Position numbers and translations under genes: made by a program
The notes under the pieces: model-generated
The model's input: only the letters and a program-made list of their open reading frames with translations
What the model was told of the DNA's origin: nothing
Databases searched by the model: none
Assembly: GCA_019636095.1 (NCBI GenBank)
Contig: JAHBYF010000008.1
Coordinates: 105,886-169,885, forward strand
Origin: Hyphomonadaceae bacterium
GTDB lineage: Bacteria > Pseudomonadota > Alphaproteobacteria > Caulobacterales > Aquidulcibacteraceae
Direction of reading: 5' to 3'
Length of the DNA stretch: 64,000 nucleotides
Shown here: piece by piece, positions 8,238 through 17,352 of the stretch
Position numbering within the stretch: the stretch's first letter is position 1
Layout: every line of letters begins with the position of its first letter

Positions 8238-8666
8238 ATGGCTTTCAATTCGATCACGCGCTTGCGTTTGCGTTCGTTCTTTACGTTGCCGGCGTTCTTG
8301 GGTGAGGCGCGAGCGTCGGCCGCGCAGGCGGGGCGGTCAGCGGGATTTATCTCGGGGGCGCTGTTGCTTGAGGGACGGATGGTGTTCTGGACGCGAACGG
8401 CGTGGGAGAGCGCAGACGCGATGAAGGCCTATCGCGACGGCGAGGTGCATCGGGCGGCGATGCCGAAGCTGGCCGATTGGTGCGATGAGGCGTCGGTGGC
8501 GCACTGGGAGGGCGAGCCGGTGAGCGACTGGGATGCGGTCCATGCGCGGATGGTGGCGGAGGGACGGCTGTCACGCGTGCGTCACCCGACGGCGGCGCAT
8601 ACGGCCAAGCAGTTTTCTCCACTGAAACGCTGGGCCCCGGAGCAGCCGATTGCGCGTTCGGCGTGA
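8238..8666 (+). CDS. Antibiotic-biosynthesis-monooxygenase-like (dimeric alpha/beta barrel) protein
   Basis: This is a 142-residue soluble protein. The pattern ITRLRLRSFFTLPAFLGEA, then GFISGALLLEGRMVFWTRTAWESADAM, then HRAAMPKLADWCDEASVAHW matches small ferredoxin-fold proteins of the DUF3291/ABM-like group. These share an F-W-T-x-T-x-W strand and a C-terminal W-C-D-E-A. Many members have no known substrate, and some relatives are monooxygenases. I chose ATG 8238 because the domain starts there and a GGAG-like sequence precedes it; the upstream in-frame ATG 8178 would translate a hairpin element. Confidence 0.65.
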   Translation: MAFNSITRLRLRSFFTLPAFLGEARASAAQAGRSAGFISGALLLEGRMVFWTRTAWESADAMKAYRDGEVHRAAMPKLADWCDEASVAHWEGEPVSDWDAVHARMVAEGRLSRVRHPTAAHTAKQFSPLKRWAPEQPIARSA

Positions 8667-8761
8667 CGTGCGGCACAGCCCCCGGTTTGGGGGTGGGGCA
8701 AACGTGGACAGGTGCGCCCGCTGGGGTTAGGCGGATTGTGCGAACGGAGGAGGGAAGTCCC

Positions 8762-9379
8762 ATGCGTCAGTTTGTGATCGCCGCTGCGGCGGCTTGTATG
8801 CTCGCGGCCTGCGGAGCGGGCGCTGACGGGCCGCCGCTGCCGCGCGTGCAAGCGGGCGCGACGCCGCCATCGACGCAGTCGCCGGGCTCGCCGACCGAGC
8901 AAACTACCGTGACCGATGACGTGCGCCAGCAGCTGATCGCGCAGATCGGTCAGTTCCTGTCGGCGACGCAGAACCAGTACGCTTCGGGCTCAAGCACGAT
9001 CGGCAACGATACGATCGTGCCGATGCAGCCTGGGCACGATCACCGCGTCATCGTCGATCTCAATGGCGGCCAGCGATATGGCTTCATCGGCGCTTGCGAC
9101 GGCGATTGCACGAACGTCGATATCGAGCTGATCAGCATGACGACCGGCGGGGTTGTCGCTAACGACATGCTGCCGGACGACTTCCCGATCGCGACTTACC
9201 GCCCCGATGCGAACGGCCAGTACATGGTGCGGTTGCTGATGCAAGCTTGCTCGCGCGCGCCGTGCTATGCGGGCTTCCGCACGATCAGCGACACGCCGCA
9301 ATCGAGCGCTCCCGCGCCGCAGCAGCAACCGCAGGCGCCGGCGACAACGGGCGGTGGCGGCACGCCCGGCAAACCTTAA
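8762..9379 (+). CDS. Lipoprotein with PPC-like beta-sandwich domain
   Basis: The 205-residue protein begins MRQFVIAAAAACMLAACGAG, a lipoprotein signal with lipobox LAAC. A proline- and threonine-rich linker follows. The folded part (about residues 55-180) has V-I-V-D-L-N-G-G-Q-R-Y-G-F-I-G-A-C-D-G-D-C-T-N-V-D, then a D-x-x-x-D-D-x-P-I-A segment, then GQYMVRLLMQACSRAPCYAG. That series resembles pre-peptidase C-terminal (PPC-like) domains with paired cysteines, probably disulphide bonded. The tail is Pro/Gln/Gly rich. An AGGAGGG sequence precedes ATG 8762. It overlaps the next, convergent gene by 4 bp at the stops. Confidence 0.7.
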   Translation: MRQFVIAAAAACMLAACGAGADGPPLPRVQAGATPPSTQSPGSPTEQTTVTDDVRQQLIAQIGQFLSATQNQYASGSSTIGNDTIVPMQPGHDHRVIVDLNGGQRYGFIGACDGDCTNVDIELISMTTGGVVANDMLPDDFPIATYRPDANGQYMVRLLMQACSRAPCYAGFRTISDTPQSSAPAPQQQPQAPATTGGGGTPGKP

Positions 9380-9798
9380 GCGTAGGGGTAACAAGCCTCG
9401 CGCGGCAGTTCGATATTGAAGTGCTGCGCGAGCGCTTGGATCGCCGGTTCGTGCGCTTCGTATGGATCGGCGTTCTCAGGCCCGACAATAACGATGCGGA
9501 AGTTCACCTGATTGCGCCCGCCCGGCGGCAGCATCGCCGTGGCTAAACCTTCACCGTCGCTCGCACGCAGCGTTAGGAAAAGCGGCATTGCCTTGGCGAT
9601 GTGATCCTTCAGGCCAATAGCTTGTTCGAAGGACGCCGCAGTCTTGGGGGCGCGATAAGTTTCGCGGGCTGCGCCTTCGTGGCGGCGATAATATTTGTCG
9701 ACGGCATGGCGCATCAGCGCCGCTTCGGCTTCCGCCTCGACCTCCGTCTCAAATCTGAACCAGGTTGCGCCGTCCGGCGCATCGCACACGTACCGCAT
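9376..9798 (-). CDS. Conserved-looking hypothetical protein
   Basis: The family of this 140-residue protein is not recognised. It is acidic at the N-terminus (RFETEVEAEAEAALMRHAVD), has no signal peptide or membrane segment, and ends in PREACYPYA. A well-ordered beta-rich middle (MPLFLTLRASDGEGLATAML, then NQVNFRIVIVGPEN) suggests a compact cytoplasmic protein. ATG 9798 gives MRYVCDAPDG; a longer in-frame start at 9888 would add a cysteine- and proline-rich stretch with no domain character, so I rejected it. Confidence 0.6.
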   Translation of the reverse strand: MRYVCDAPDGATWFRFETEVEAEAEAALMRHAVDKYYRRHEGAARETYRAPKTAASFEQAIGLKDHIAKAMPLFLTLRASDGEGLATAMLPPGGRNQVNFRIVIVGPENADPYEAHEPAIQALAQHFNIELPREACYPYA

Positions 9799-9915
9799 GG
9801 CGCGCAGTGTAACGCACGATGGGGAACAAATTATGGAGAGAGCTGCGGCGAAAGTGCGCGAAGGCGCGCCCTGTGGTCCACAAGGCACGCCTCCGTTTCG
9901 TAACTGACGCTCAAC

Positions 9916-10383
9916 TCAGCAGGGGACGTCAACCATGACGTAGCGATTGGCGTAGCGATCCCATTGGCGCTCGGTTCGCGTGCATTGCGGTTCAGGCGGC
10001 GGCGGCGGGGCGTACCGCTCATCTTCGGGGCCGCGGTAGCCATATTGATCGCCGTAGCGGTCACCATAGCGGTCGCCATCGTCGTAATAGCCGTCATCGC
10101 GGTTGTTGCTGTTAGCGATCGCGGTGGCGACGACGGCGCCGAGGACCAGGCCGATGACGCCCGCGGCAAGAGCGTCGTCATCATCATGGCCATAGCGGCG
10201 ACGATCTCGATCGCGTTCGCAGCCATAGTGATTGTCGCGGCGACACCCATCGTTCCATTGGCCGCCGCCATGATAGCTACGGTCATGCCCGCCGCGATAA
10301 TGTTGGGCGGAGGCGCTTGCCGGCGCGAGGGTAGTAAGGCCAAAGGCCAAGGCTGCGAGTACGGTCGCGAACTTACGCATCAT
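9916..10383 (-). CDS. Secreted Asp/Arg/Tyr-rich protein with a glycine-zipper-like segment
   Basis: This 155-residue protein has a clear signal peptide (MMRKFATVLAALAFGLTTLA, cleavage after ASA) followed by a low-complexity region rich in Asp, Arg, Gly and Tyr. A short hydrophobic helix, ALAAGVIGLVLGAVVATAIA, has glycine-zipper spacing, as in the 17-kDa-antigen type of outer-membrane-associated proteins. Three YGD/YGDRYGD-type repeats and a PPPPPEP linker follow, then a C-terminal cysteine block (QCTRTERQWD...VPC). It probably lies in the periplasm or at the outer membrane. Function unknown. Confidence 0.65.
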   Translation of the reverse strand: MMRKFATVLAALAFGLTTLAPASASAQHYRGGHDRSYHGGGQWNDGCRRDNHYGCERDRDRRRYGHDDDDALAAGVIGLVLGAVVATAIANSNNRDDGYYDDGDRYGDRYGDQYGYRGPEDERYAPPPPPEPQCTRTERQWDRYANRYVMVDVPC

Positions 10384-10491
10384 TTGAGAAGCTCCAGTGC
10401 CGAGTCTGGAATTTCGAGGCTGAATGGCGGCTGAATCACCACGAAGCGACCAAGAGGTAAGCCGGAATCTGCCGATAGCGGCGCCAGCAAC

Positions 10492-10524
10492 AAAAAAGGC
10501 GCGGACATTGCTGTCCGCGCCTTT
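10492..10524 (-). terminator. Rho-independent terminator of the M3 peptidase gene
   Basis: Read on the minus strand, GGCGCGGACA pairs perfectly with TGTCCGCGCC across a GCAA tetraloop and is followed by a run of six T. It lies just downstream of the stop of the leftward M3 peptidase gene. The A-run on the other side could also let it act weakly in the opposite direction. Confidence 0.85.
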
Positions 10525-10542
10525 CGGTGATCGCGTATTGGC

Positions 10543-12762
10543 CTAGTTGCCGCCGCTAGCGTCGCTGGCTTCGCCGGTCGGGAAGCCGCGGGTGCGGAGG
10601 AGGGCGTTCACGTCCGGATCGCGGCCGCGGAATTGGCGGTAGGCCTCGGCGCGGTCGGTCATGTTGCCTGGCGCCAGGATGATGTTGCGCATGCCGGCGG
10701 CGACCGTCGGATCGAAGACGTTGCCGGTGGCTTCGAACATTTCCCAGGTATCGGCGTCCATCGTCTCGGACCAGAGGTAGGAGTAATAGCCGGCCGAATA
10801 GGCGTCGCTTGAGAACAGGTGGCCGAACTGCGGCAGCCGGTGACGCATCTGCACTTCGTGCGGCATGCCGAGCGAGGCGAGCGTCTCGCGCTCGAACGCG
10901 TCGATGTCGGTCACCGGCTCGGCGCGATTGTGGAGCGCCATGTCGACGAGGGCGGACGAGAGGTATTCGACCGTGGCGTAGCCTTGGTTAAAGGTTGCGG
11001 CGTTGTGGACACGATCGACCAGCGCCTGCGGCATCGGTTGGTTGGTTTGATAGTGACGCGCGAACTGATCGAGGATCGGACGCGACAGCACCCAGTGCTC
11101 GTGCACTTGGCTCGGATATTCGACGTAGTCGCGCGGCACGTTGCCGAGACCCGGATAGTCGACTTCTGAAACCAGGTAATGGATGGCGTGGCCGAACTCG
11201 TGGAAAAGCGTTTCGGCGTCATCCAGCGAGATCAACACCGGCTGGCCATTGGCGCCGTGCACGAAATTGTTGTTGTTCGAAGCGAGCGTCGTGATCGTCG
11301 TGCCGGTGAACGTTTCGTGCGAACGATAGGTGTTCATCCAGGCGCCTGAGCGCTTGCCGGCGCGGGCGAAATAATCGCCGTAGAAGAGCCCGCGGAAGGA
11401 GCCGTCACGATCGGTGACTTCCCAGACGCGCACGCTCGGCTCGAACACCGGCACTGTCCCTGTGATTTCGCGGAACGACAGCCCGTAAAGTTCGTGCGCC
11501 ATGTATTGCGACGCTTCGATCATGTGGTTGAGCTCGAAGTAGGGGCGGAGCTCGTTCTGATCGAGGTTGTAACGGTCGCGGCGGACTTGCTCAGCGTAGT
11601 AATTGTAGTCCCACGGCTCGATTGTGATGTTGGCGTGCTGGCGATCGGCGATCGCCTGCATGTCGCGCACTTCTTCGTGCACGCGCGCGACAGCGGCGGG
11701 CCACACGCGCATCATCAGATCCTGAGCCCTCTCCGGCGTGCCCGCCATCGTGTCGGCCATGCGCAGGTAGGCGTGGTTTTGGAAGCCCAAAATCTGCGCG
11801 CGCTCAGCGCGCAAGCGCAGGATATCGGCGATGACCTGGTTGGTGTCGTTGGCGTCGCCATTGTCGCCGCGGTTCTTGAACGCGGTGTAGACGCGTTCGC
11901 GCAGACCCCGGTTTGAGGCGAAGGTCAGGAATGGATCGACGACGGAGCGGGTGTTGACGACGGCCCACTGGCCTGCGTGGCCGCGCTCGGTGGCGGCCGC
12001 GGCCAATTGCTCGACAATGTTCGGCGGCAAGCCCGCGAGATCGCGGCGGTTGGTGATGAAGATCGCGGTGTTCTCGTCCGCGAGCAGACGGCGGCCGAAA
12101 TCGGCGAACTTGGAAGAGAGTTCTTCGTTGATAGCGCCGAGACGGGCTTGTTGCTCCGGCGTGGCGGCGGCGCCGGCGCGAACGAATTGATCGTGCGTAC
12201 GTTCAAGCAGGCGCAACTGGTGCGGATTGAGGCCGATCGTGTCTCGACGCTGATAGAGATCGTCGATGCGGTTGTAGAGGGCGCGGTTGAAGGTGATGGC
12301 GTTGTAGGCGGCGGTGAGCCGCGGCGACCACTCAGCTTCGACGCCTTGAATCTCTTCGTTGCTGATATTGTCTGTCATCACGCCGAAGATCGTTTGAGCG
12401 CGATCAAGGTGACGGCCAGCGTCCTGCATGGCGGCGATCGTATTGTCGAACGTCGGACGCGCCGGGTTGTTGGCGATCGCTTGCATTTCGGCTTCTTGCA
12501 GGCGGATGCCGAGATCAAGGGCTGGCGCGATGAGTTCCGCGCGCGCCTGATCCCAGGGCGGGACGCCACCATATGGGCCGGTCCATGGTTTCAGCAGCGG
12601 ATCTTGGTTTGCTTCAGCGGTAAGGCGGGTCACGTCGGCTTGTGCCTGTTGGTAGGCGGCGGCGTCGCCGAAGGTTGCGGATGATTGCGCGCCGGTTGTG
12701 GCGCAGGCCGCGAGCATAGGCACGCTCATGGCAAGGCAAACGGCGAGAAGCTGCTTTTTCAT
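10543..12762 (-). CDS. M3 family metallopeptidase (peptidyl-dipeptidase Dcp-like) lipoprotein
   Basis: This is a zinc oligopeptidase of the thimet/Dcp group that cleaves short peptides. The 739-residue length fits the family. The zinc site is HEFGH (His521, Glu522, His525) in LFHEFGHAIHYLVSEVDYPG, and the third ligand should be the Glu in the helix about 28 residues later (VEYPSQVHEHWV). The substrate-gating region near the C-terminus contains FGHLFSSDAYSAGYYSYLWSE, the usual G-Y-x-A-x-Y-Y-x-Y pattern. The N-terminus is a lipoprotein signal with lipobox LAAC, so this copy acts outside the cytoplasm. Translation starts at ATG 12762 and transcription ends at the hairpin at 10492-10524. Confidence 0.92.
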   Translation of the reverse strand: MKKQLLAVCLAMSVPMLAACATTGAQSSATFGDAAAYQQAQADVTRLTAEANQDPLLKPWTGPYGGVPPWDQARAELIAPALDLGIRLQEAEMQAIANNPARPTFDNTIAAMQDAGRHLDRAQTIFGVMTDNISNEEIQGVEAEWSPRLTAAYNAITFNRALYNRIDDLYQRRDTIGLNPHQLRLLERTHDQFVRAGAAATPEQQARLGAINEELSSKFADFGRRLLADENTAIFITNRRDLAGLPPNIVEQLAAAATERGHAGQWAVVNTRSVVDPFLTFASNRGLRERVYTAFKNRGDNGDANDTNQVIADILRLRAERAQILGFQNHAYLRMADTMAGTPERAQDLMMRVWPAAVARVHEEVRDMQAIADRQHANITIEPWDYNYYAEQVRRDRYNLDQNELRPYFELNHMIEASQYMAHELYGLSFREITGTVPVFEPSVRVWEVTDRDGSFRGLFYGDYFARAGKRSGAWMNTYRSHETFTGTTITTLASNNNNFVHGANGQPVLISLDDAETLFHEFGHAIHYLVSEVDYPGLGNVPRDYVEYPSQVHEHWVLSRPILDQFARHYQTNQPMPQALVDRVHNAATFNQGYATVEYLSSALVDMALHNRAEPVTDIDAFERETLASLGMPHEVQMRHRLPQFGHLFSSDAYSAGYYSYLWSETMDADTWEMFEATGNVFDPTVAAGMRNIILAPGNMTDRAEAYRQFRGRDPDVNALLRTRGFPTGEASDASGGN

Positions 12763-12900
12763 GGAACCCCCAAAGGATGCGTCGCGGTCACTTTCAGCGC
12801 CGCGGACCGAGTTGGGCGTGAGTTTGGCCGCTTGGGCCGGGTGGTAGCAAGGCCGGTGGATAGGGCCCGGACGAGAGGTCGCGGTTTTGCGACGAATAGC

Positions 12901-13919
12901 CTATTCGGGGACAAATTCTGCGCGAAATCGGATTTGATCGCCCGGAATAAATCCGAGACTGGCGGGTGGCGCGGGCAGCGAACTCGCGACGCCCAGGACC
13001 ACCGCTCCAAACCCCCATCCTGCCGGAGATTCCGCTTCGACGGAGCAGGTCAACGCCAGTCCCGCACCGATGTTGCAAAGGACGCTGGCAGTTCCGTTGA
13101 TCCGCGCAGCAAGTGCTTCCGGCGGAATTGCGTCTTGTGGCGCGCGCATGAGCGGTATGTCGAGCGGTTCTAGGCCGGTGTGGTGGCGAGAAACTGGTGT
13201 GACTTCCGGCGCGCCGCCGAAGACGATGGGCAGGAGGAACGGTTCGGTGCGGTGAGCATCGGCAAATTGTTGGCTTGATTGAGCGACGAGGAATTGTGGC
13301 GCGAGCCGCATGGCTGCTACGCCAAAGCCGCTATCCGCTGGCATCTCGCGAAAAGGGCGGCAACGCAGACGGCGCTCGCGATTGACGCGGCAAGACAGAA
13401 TGCCTCGACCCTGCACGTTTGCTTCGCGCGCGGCGTGGGGTGTTGCGACGAGAACGCTTGAGGTTGTTGGAGCTTCTTCCCAGTTCGGGAGGTCAAGGTC
13501 GGCGAACGCTTCTTCGATTGCGCGTTGTTCCGGCGAGAGTCCTTCGTAGCTATCTTCGACAGGGGGCAATACGAAACGAATGGTGTTGCGGATGCGTCCG
13601 CCCTCAACGGGTTGTCCGTCAACGCGTGCGGGTGCGACGCGGAACGACCGCGCTATGGCGAGGGCTGCGTCGCCGAAGCCCCATGAGGCGGGACTTTCAG
13701 CAATCACACTGCAATCGACCGTTGTGTCGAGCCGTACCAGGCACTCGAGGGTCGCTCGTCCCTCAACCGATTGCTCGACCGCTTGCGACGGGTAGTTCTG
13801 GCGAAAATCCTCACCATTCGGACGCTCAAGCCATACCGGATTTGGATGTCCGGCGTTTGCGCGCGCGCTTCCACTGCGCCGAGCAAGATGGCGACGATGA
13901 GTGCAGCAAATGTGCGCAT
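12901..13919 (-). CDS. Protein with three TonB-C-like repeats, frameshifted after the signal peptide
   Basis: Two overlapping frames make up this gene. Frame 1 starts at ATG 13919 and encodes a signal peptide, MRTFAALIVAILLGAVEARA, cleaved before QTPDIQ, but then becomes nonsense. Frame 2 continues with NPVWLERPNGEDFRQNYPSQ and runs to the stop at 12901. Adding one A in the AAA run (TTT 13841-13843 on the plus strand) joins them as QTPDIQNPVWLE. The body has three domains resembling the TonB C-terminal fold: Y-P-x-x-A...G-x-A-x-L-x-C-x-V...E-S-P-x-x-W-G-F-G, near residues 35-115, 150-235 and 265-340, the second more diverged. No proline-rich linker or TM anchor is seen, so it is probably a periplasmic TonB-domain protein and not an energy transducer. 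Confidence 0.7.
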
Positions 13920-14027
13920 GTGAGTTCCCCAACCTGCAAGCTGCCGCAGACACCTGGACGCGTCAAACGGGGTTTCGGGGAAAGGTCGCAGCTGCTACCA
14001 AGGCTCGCAGTTTTGGGAGGACGCGCC

Positions 14028-14696
14028 ATGCGCCGTACGTTTCTAGCAATATTTTCCGTATGCGCCCTGGCAGCGTGCAGTCCGCAAGCGCCAACAGGCC
14101 AAGATACCAACGCCGACGCTGGTGGCAGCGGAGCGTTTCCTAATCTGACCGGAGTTTCCTACCGCGCCGAGGCCACGCTCTCGAACGCCGAAGGGCAGTC
14201 GATGCCGATCGTCATGGTGCGCGATGGTGGCAATGTGCGCATGGAATTCAACTCGGGGCACGGTCCTTCGACCTTCATTTCCAATGCGCAGAACGGGGAA
14301 AGCTATGTGATCACCAGCCAGGGTGGGCGGATGATGGCGATACGCGCGAGCGGCATGACCGAAGGGATCACTGATCCAACCGCCAACTGGCAGGGTGAAC
14401 TCGCGGACCAAAATGCAACGCGTACCGGGAATTGCTCGGTCGCCGGCGAGAGCGGTGCGGAATGGACGAAGACGACGCCGGAAGATGGCACCGATTCAGT
14501 TTGCGTGACCAACGATGGCATCATCTTGCGGGCGACAGATGACGGCCGGGTTGTCTGGGAAACGACCAGCGTTCAGCGCGGTCCGCAGGACGCCTCTCAG
14601 TTCGCACTGCCCGAGGGGGTCCAAGTGATGGATTTGGGCAACATGGGCGCCGCCATGAATCAAGTCCTTGAGGCCGCCAAGCAGCGGGGCCACTAG
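14028..14696 (+). CDS. Hypothetical lipoprotein
   Basis: The 222-residue protein starts MRRTFLAIFSVCALAACSPQ, a clear lipoprotein signal (lipobox LAAC), behind a GGGAGG ribosome site. The mature part is beta-rich: YRAEATLSNAEGQSMPIVMV, then GGNVRMEFNSGHGPSTFISN, then SYVITSQGGRMMAI and a repeat-like GIILRATDDGRVVWETTSVQ. That resembles LolA/DUF4412-type proteins that carry hydrophobic ligands, but the match is not firm. Two cysteines (GNCSVAG, DSVCVTN) could form a disulphide. It diverges from the frameshifted TonB-repeat gene. Confidence 0.65.
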   Translation: MRRTFLAIFSVCALAACSPQAPTGQDTNADAGGSGAFPNLTGVSYRAEATLSNAEGQSMPIVMVRDGGNVRMEFNSGHGPSTFISNAQNGESYVITSQGGRMMAIRASGMTEGITDPTANWQGELADQNATRTGNCSVAGESGAEWTKTTPEDGTDSVCVTNDGIILRATDDGRVVWETTSVQRGPQDASQFALPEGVQVMDLGNMGAAMNQVLEAAKQRGH

Positions 14697-14816
14697 GGCT
14701 CTTATTGCCCCTGCCGCGACCCGGTTTGTGGCGCCACAAGGCGCCGCAAGCCGTTGTGCACCGCCCTGCGGCAGGCTATGGCTCATCCCTTCGGCGCGGG
14801 GACTGACGGACGCTAA

Positions 14817-15932
14817 ATGGTTAATTTTGCAGCATCTGCAGCGATTGCGCCCGAGGTGGCTTCGCGCTTGATGCGTCTGCTTCCGCGCGAGTTCCAAGAC
14901 GCGTTCGTGCACCAGCCCGACGTGTTCATGTTCTTCTCGTCGATCTTCTTGGCCGCCGTACTCGTCGCTGCGTTCTGGATGCTCACTGGCATGGGCAAGG
15001 CCAGCACGATGGCGCGGATGGCGCTGCGTGGCCAAGCGCTGAAACGCACCAAGGATCACCGCGCGCTGGTGCTCATTGCTGAAATCGAAGGCGGCGGCGG
15101 TCTGCTGCGCCAAGAGATGAAAGAGGCGATCGAAGACAATTTCGGCATGTTCTCGTTTGAGCAGGACGTGCAGGTCGATCTTTTTCCGATCAAACTGAAA
15201 ACGGTTTCGCCGCGCGCGCACCCAGAGACGCGCCGCCGCATCGCGGTCGAAGCCGGCGAAGCGCTGGAGCGTTCGGCTGCTGACGTCATCGTCTGGGGCA
15301 AGCGCACGCTCACCGGCAGGGTCGATCTCCGGATCACGACGCTGCCGGGCTATGGCCGTACGCACGACGTGCAGGATTTCCAACTTGGCTGGAAAGTCGG
15401 GCGGCCGGATGAGGCAGTGCAGCGTGCGCTGGCGTTCGCGCTGGCGCGCAAAGCGCGCCCGGTTCTGCACCGGCCGCAGGATTATAAGCCCGAGCGTCTG
15501 CAACCGATTGTCGAGGCTTTGGACAAGATGGTCGAAGCGCGTCCGCTGGAGATTAGCGAAAACCTGCAACTCGATATTCTTTCAGACTTCGCGTCCGGCG
15601 CGTTGAGCCTCGGTGAACGCGGCGGCCACATCAAATGGCTCTCGAAGGCGCTGGATGCGCGTCAGCGTTATCTCGACGCGGTGGACCGCACCACCGATCC
15701 GATCTCTTGGGGCGCAGCCCAGCAGGAAATCGGCCGCGCCCTGACTGCGCTCGGCGAACGCGAAGGCGCGCGCGACAAGCTGGAAGAGGGCGCCTCGCGA
15801 TTGCGGTTGGCGATGGATGCTCTGCGTTCGACCGACTCGTTGCAGCAAGCGGAAGTCGCTTTGCGTGCGCTGCAGCGCGCCGAACAAACCTTGCAGCAAC
15901 GCCGCCGCGTCGGCCTGCGTTGGCCGGGCTAA
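14817..15932 (+). CDS. Membrane-anchored protein with C-terminal TPR-like helices
   Basis: This 371-residue protein has one transmembrane helix near residues 40-60 (VFMFFSSIFLAAVLVAAFWM). Next comes a mixed alpha/beta domain containing RALVLIAEIEGGGGLLRQEM and VDLRITTLPGYG, then a region with regular alpha-helical pairs (KWLSKALDARQRYLDAVDRT, ALTALGEREGARDKLEEGAS, LQQAEVALRALQRAEQTLQQ) that reads as TPR-like. I do not recognise a named family. It faces the convergent response-regulator gene, whose stop is 13 bp away. Confidence 0.65.
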   Translation: MVNFAASAAIAPEVASRLMRLLPREFQDAFVHQPDVFMFFSSIFLAAVLVAAFWMLTGMGKASTMARMALRGQALKRTKDHRALVLIAEIEGGGGLLRQEMKEAIEDNFGMFSFEQDVQVDLFPIKLKTVSPRAHPETRRRIAVEAGEALERSAADVIVWGKRTLTGRVDLRITTLPGYGRTHDVQDFQLGWKVGRPDEAVQRALAFALARKARPVLHRPQDYKPERLQPIVEALDKMVEARPLEISENLQLDILSDFASGALSLGERGGHIKWLSKALDARQRYLDAVDRTTDPISWGAAQQEIGRALTALGEREGARDKLEEGASRLRLAMDALRSTDSLQQAEVALRALQRAEQTLQQRRRVGLRWPG

Positions 15933-15945
15933 GGCGCGCTAATAT

Positions 15946-16335
15946 TCAGCTGGGCTTGCGCGTGTTGATCACGTGATCGATCAGTGCCGCGAGCTCGCGC
16001 GCGCGGAACGGCTTGATGAGCGTCGCATCGGCGCCAAGTTCGCGCGCGATATCGGCGGTGTCGCGTCCGTCGATCACCGCAGCGCCTGAGATCGCAACGA
16101 TCGGAATATCCGGCCAACGCGCGCGTGCTTCTGGAATGAATTGTGCGCCGCCCGTGCCCGGCATGTTCATATCCGTGACAATGGCGTGCACGAGTTCGCG
16201 GCTCGCGATGTCGAAACCGGCAGCCGCGCCCGGTGCGGTTATGACATCAAGACCAGCATCGGTCAGGCCGAGCGCCATGGCGTCGCGCACGAAGATGTCA
16301 TCGTCGATCAAACAAACGCGCGCGCGTGAAGTCAT
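15946..16335 (-). CDS. Single-domain response regulator (CheY-like receiver)
   Basis: The 129-residue protein is a lone receiver domain. The acidic pocket is D11-D12-D13 (LIDDD), the phosphoacceptor Asp55 lies in VTDMNMPGTGG, Ser83 in VAISG stands at the Thr/Ser position, and Lys108 is in IKPF. No output domain follows, so it works by protein interaction, for example in a phosphorelay or by binding a motor or kinase. ATG 16335 gives the usual short N-terminus; a longer frame reaches 16380. No histidine kinase gene is adjacent. Confidence 0.88.
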   Translation of the reverse strand: MTSRARVCLIDDDIFVRDAMALGLTDAGLDVITAPGAAAGFDIASRELVHAIVTDMNMPGTGGAQFIPEARARWPDIPIVAISGAAVIDGRDTADIARELGADATLIKPFRARELAALIDHVINTRKPS

Positions 16336-16436
16336 CGGCCACTGCAGTTTGAATTGCACACTCTGCGACTCTGCTACCACAGCGCCGATGATTACGTCTT
16401 CACCTTATTTCTCTTGAGGAAGCGCAGGTATTGTCT

Positions 16437-17078
16437 CTAGGAGACGCCAACGCCGATGGGACAAGTGACGCCGGTTCCACCGATGCCGCAATACCCGTTG
16501 GGGTTCTTGGCCAAGTACTGTTGGTGATAGTCTTCAGCGTAGTAGAATTCCGGCGCCGCACGACTTTCCGTTGTAATCGATCCGTATCCGGCGGCGCGAA
16601 GCTTCTCGCCATAGGTCTTGATCGCGGCTTCGGCTGTGCGTTTTTGCACATCGGACGTGGTGTAAATCGCTGAACGATACTGCGTTCCGATGTCGCCGCC
16701 TTGACGCATGCCTTGGGTTGGGTCGTGACTTTCGAAGAAGATCTTGAGTAGTTCTTCGTAGCTGATCTGTTGAGGATCGTAGATCACGCGCACGACTTCG
16801 GTGTGTCCCGTGCGGCCGGAGCAGACCTCTTCATACGTGGGGTTAGGCGTCGCGCCGCCGGCATAACCGACGGATGTGCTCCATACGCCGGGCGTCTGCC
16901 AGAACTTGCGCTCCGCGCCCCAGAAGCAGCCGAGCCCGAACACAGCTTCCTCGAAGCCTTCCGGAAAGGGCGGCTTCAGCGGATTGCCGTTGACGAAGTG
17001 TGTGGCTGAAGTGGGGATCGGCGAGGGGCGGCCGGGGAGAATTTGGTCGGCGCTGGGCATGGTGGTGGATCGGGCCAT
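16437..17078 (-). CDS. msrA: Peptide-methionine (S)-S-oxide reductase MsrA
   Basis: MsrA reduces methionine-S-sulfoxide in proteins and free methionine sulfoxide. The 213-residue protein carries the catalytic GCFWG with Cys51, followed by the family blocks [43 protein letters not shown] (HDPT and Q-G-x-D-x-G-x-Q-Y-R-S). Resolving cysteines lie in the C-terminal [14 protein letters not shown]. The extended N-terminus before the core, with [17 protein letters not shown], is the version common in E. coli-like MsrA. There is no export signal, so it is cytoplasmic. No msrB is adjacent. Confidence 0.96.
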   Translation of the reverse strand: MARSTTMPSADQILPGRPSPIPTSATHFVNGNPLKPPFPEGFEEAVFGLGCFWGAERKFWQTPGVWSTSVGYAGGATPNPTYEEVCSGRTGHTEVVRVIYDPQQISYEELLKIFFESHDPTQGMRQGGDIGTQYRSAIYTTSDVQKRTAEAAIKTYGEKLRAAGYGSITTESRAAPEFYYAEDYHQQYLAKNPNGYCGIGGTGVTCPIGVGVS

Positions 17079-17262
17079 GGAAACCTCGTTTAGGTAGCTT
17101 GAATGTAGGGGGCCGCCGCTTCGCGCGCACCCCTTTAGCTGGGGTGCAGCGCGGGTCTCGGTCGAGGGGGCGCGGTCGGCTCGCGGAGTGGACTACGTGG
17201 GCGCCCGGCGAACGGTTACGGCGGTTGCGCCGCCGCGCGGCGGCGGTCATAAACCGCGCGCC

Positions 17263-17352
17263 GGACAGGTGGCCGAGTGGCTGAAGGCGCACGCTTGGAA
17301 AGCGTGTTTAGGTGCAAGCCTAACGAGGGTTCGAATCCCTCTCTGTCCGCCA
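17263..17352 (+). tRNA. tRNA-Ser (anticodon GGA)
   Basis: This is a 90-nt class II tRNA with an encoded CCA. The acceptor GGACAGG pairs with TCTGTCC (last pair G-U). The D-arm has GGCCGAGTGGC, and the anticodon stem CACGC/GCGTG encloses TTGGAAA with GGA at 17297-17299. The variable arm TTTAGGTGCAAGCCTAA folds as a long hairpin, and the T-arm is AGGGTTCGAATCCCT. It decodes UCC/UCU serine codons. Confidence 0.97.

Noticed and set aside
17263..17352. tRNA-Ser as an integration (att) site of an island
   Set aside because: No integrase and no second copy of the tRNA 3' end within the window.
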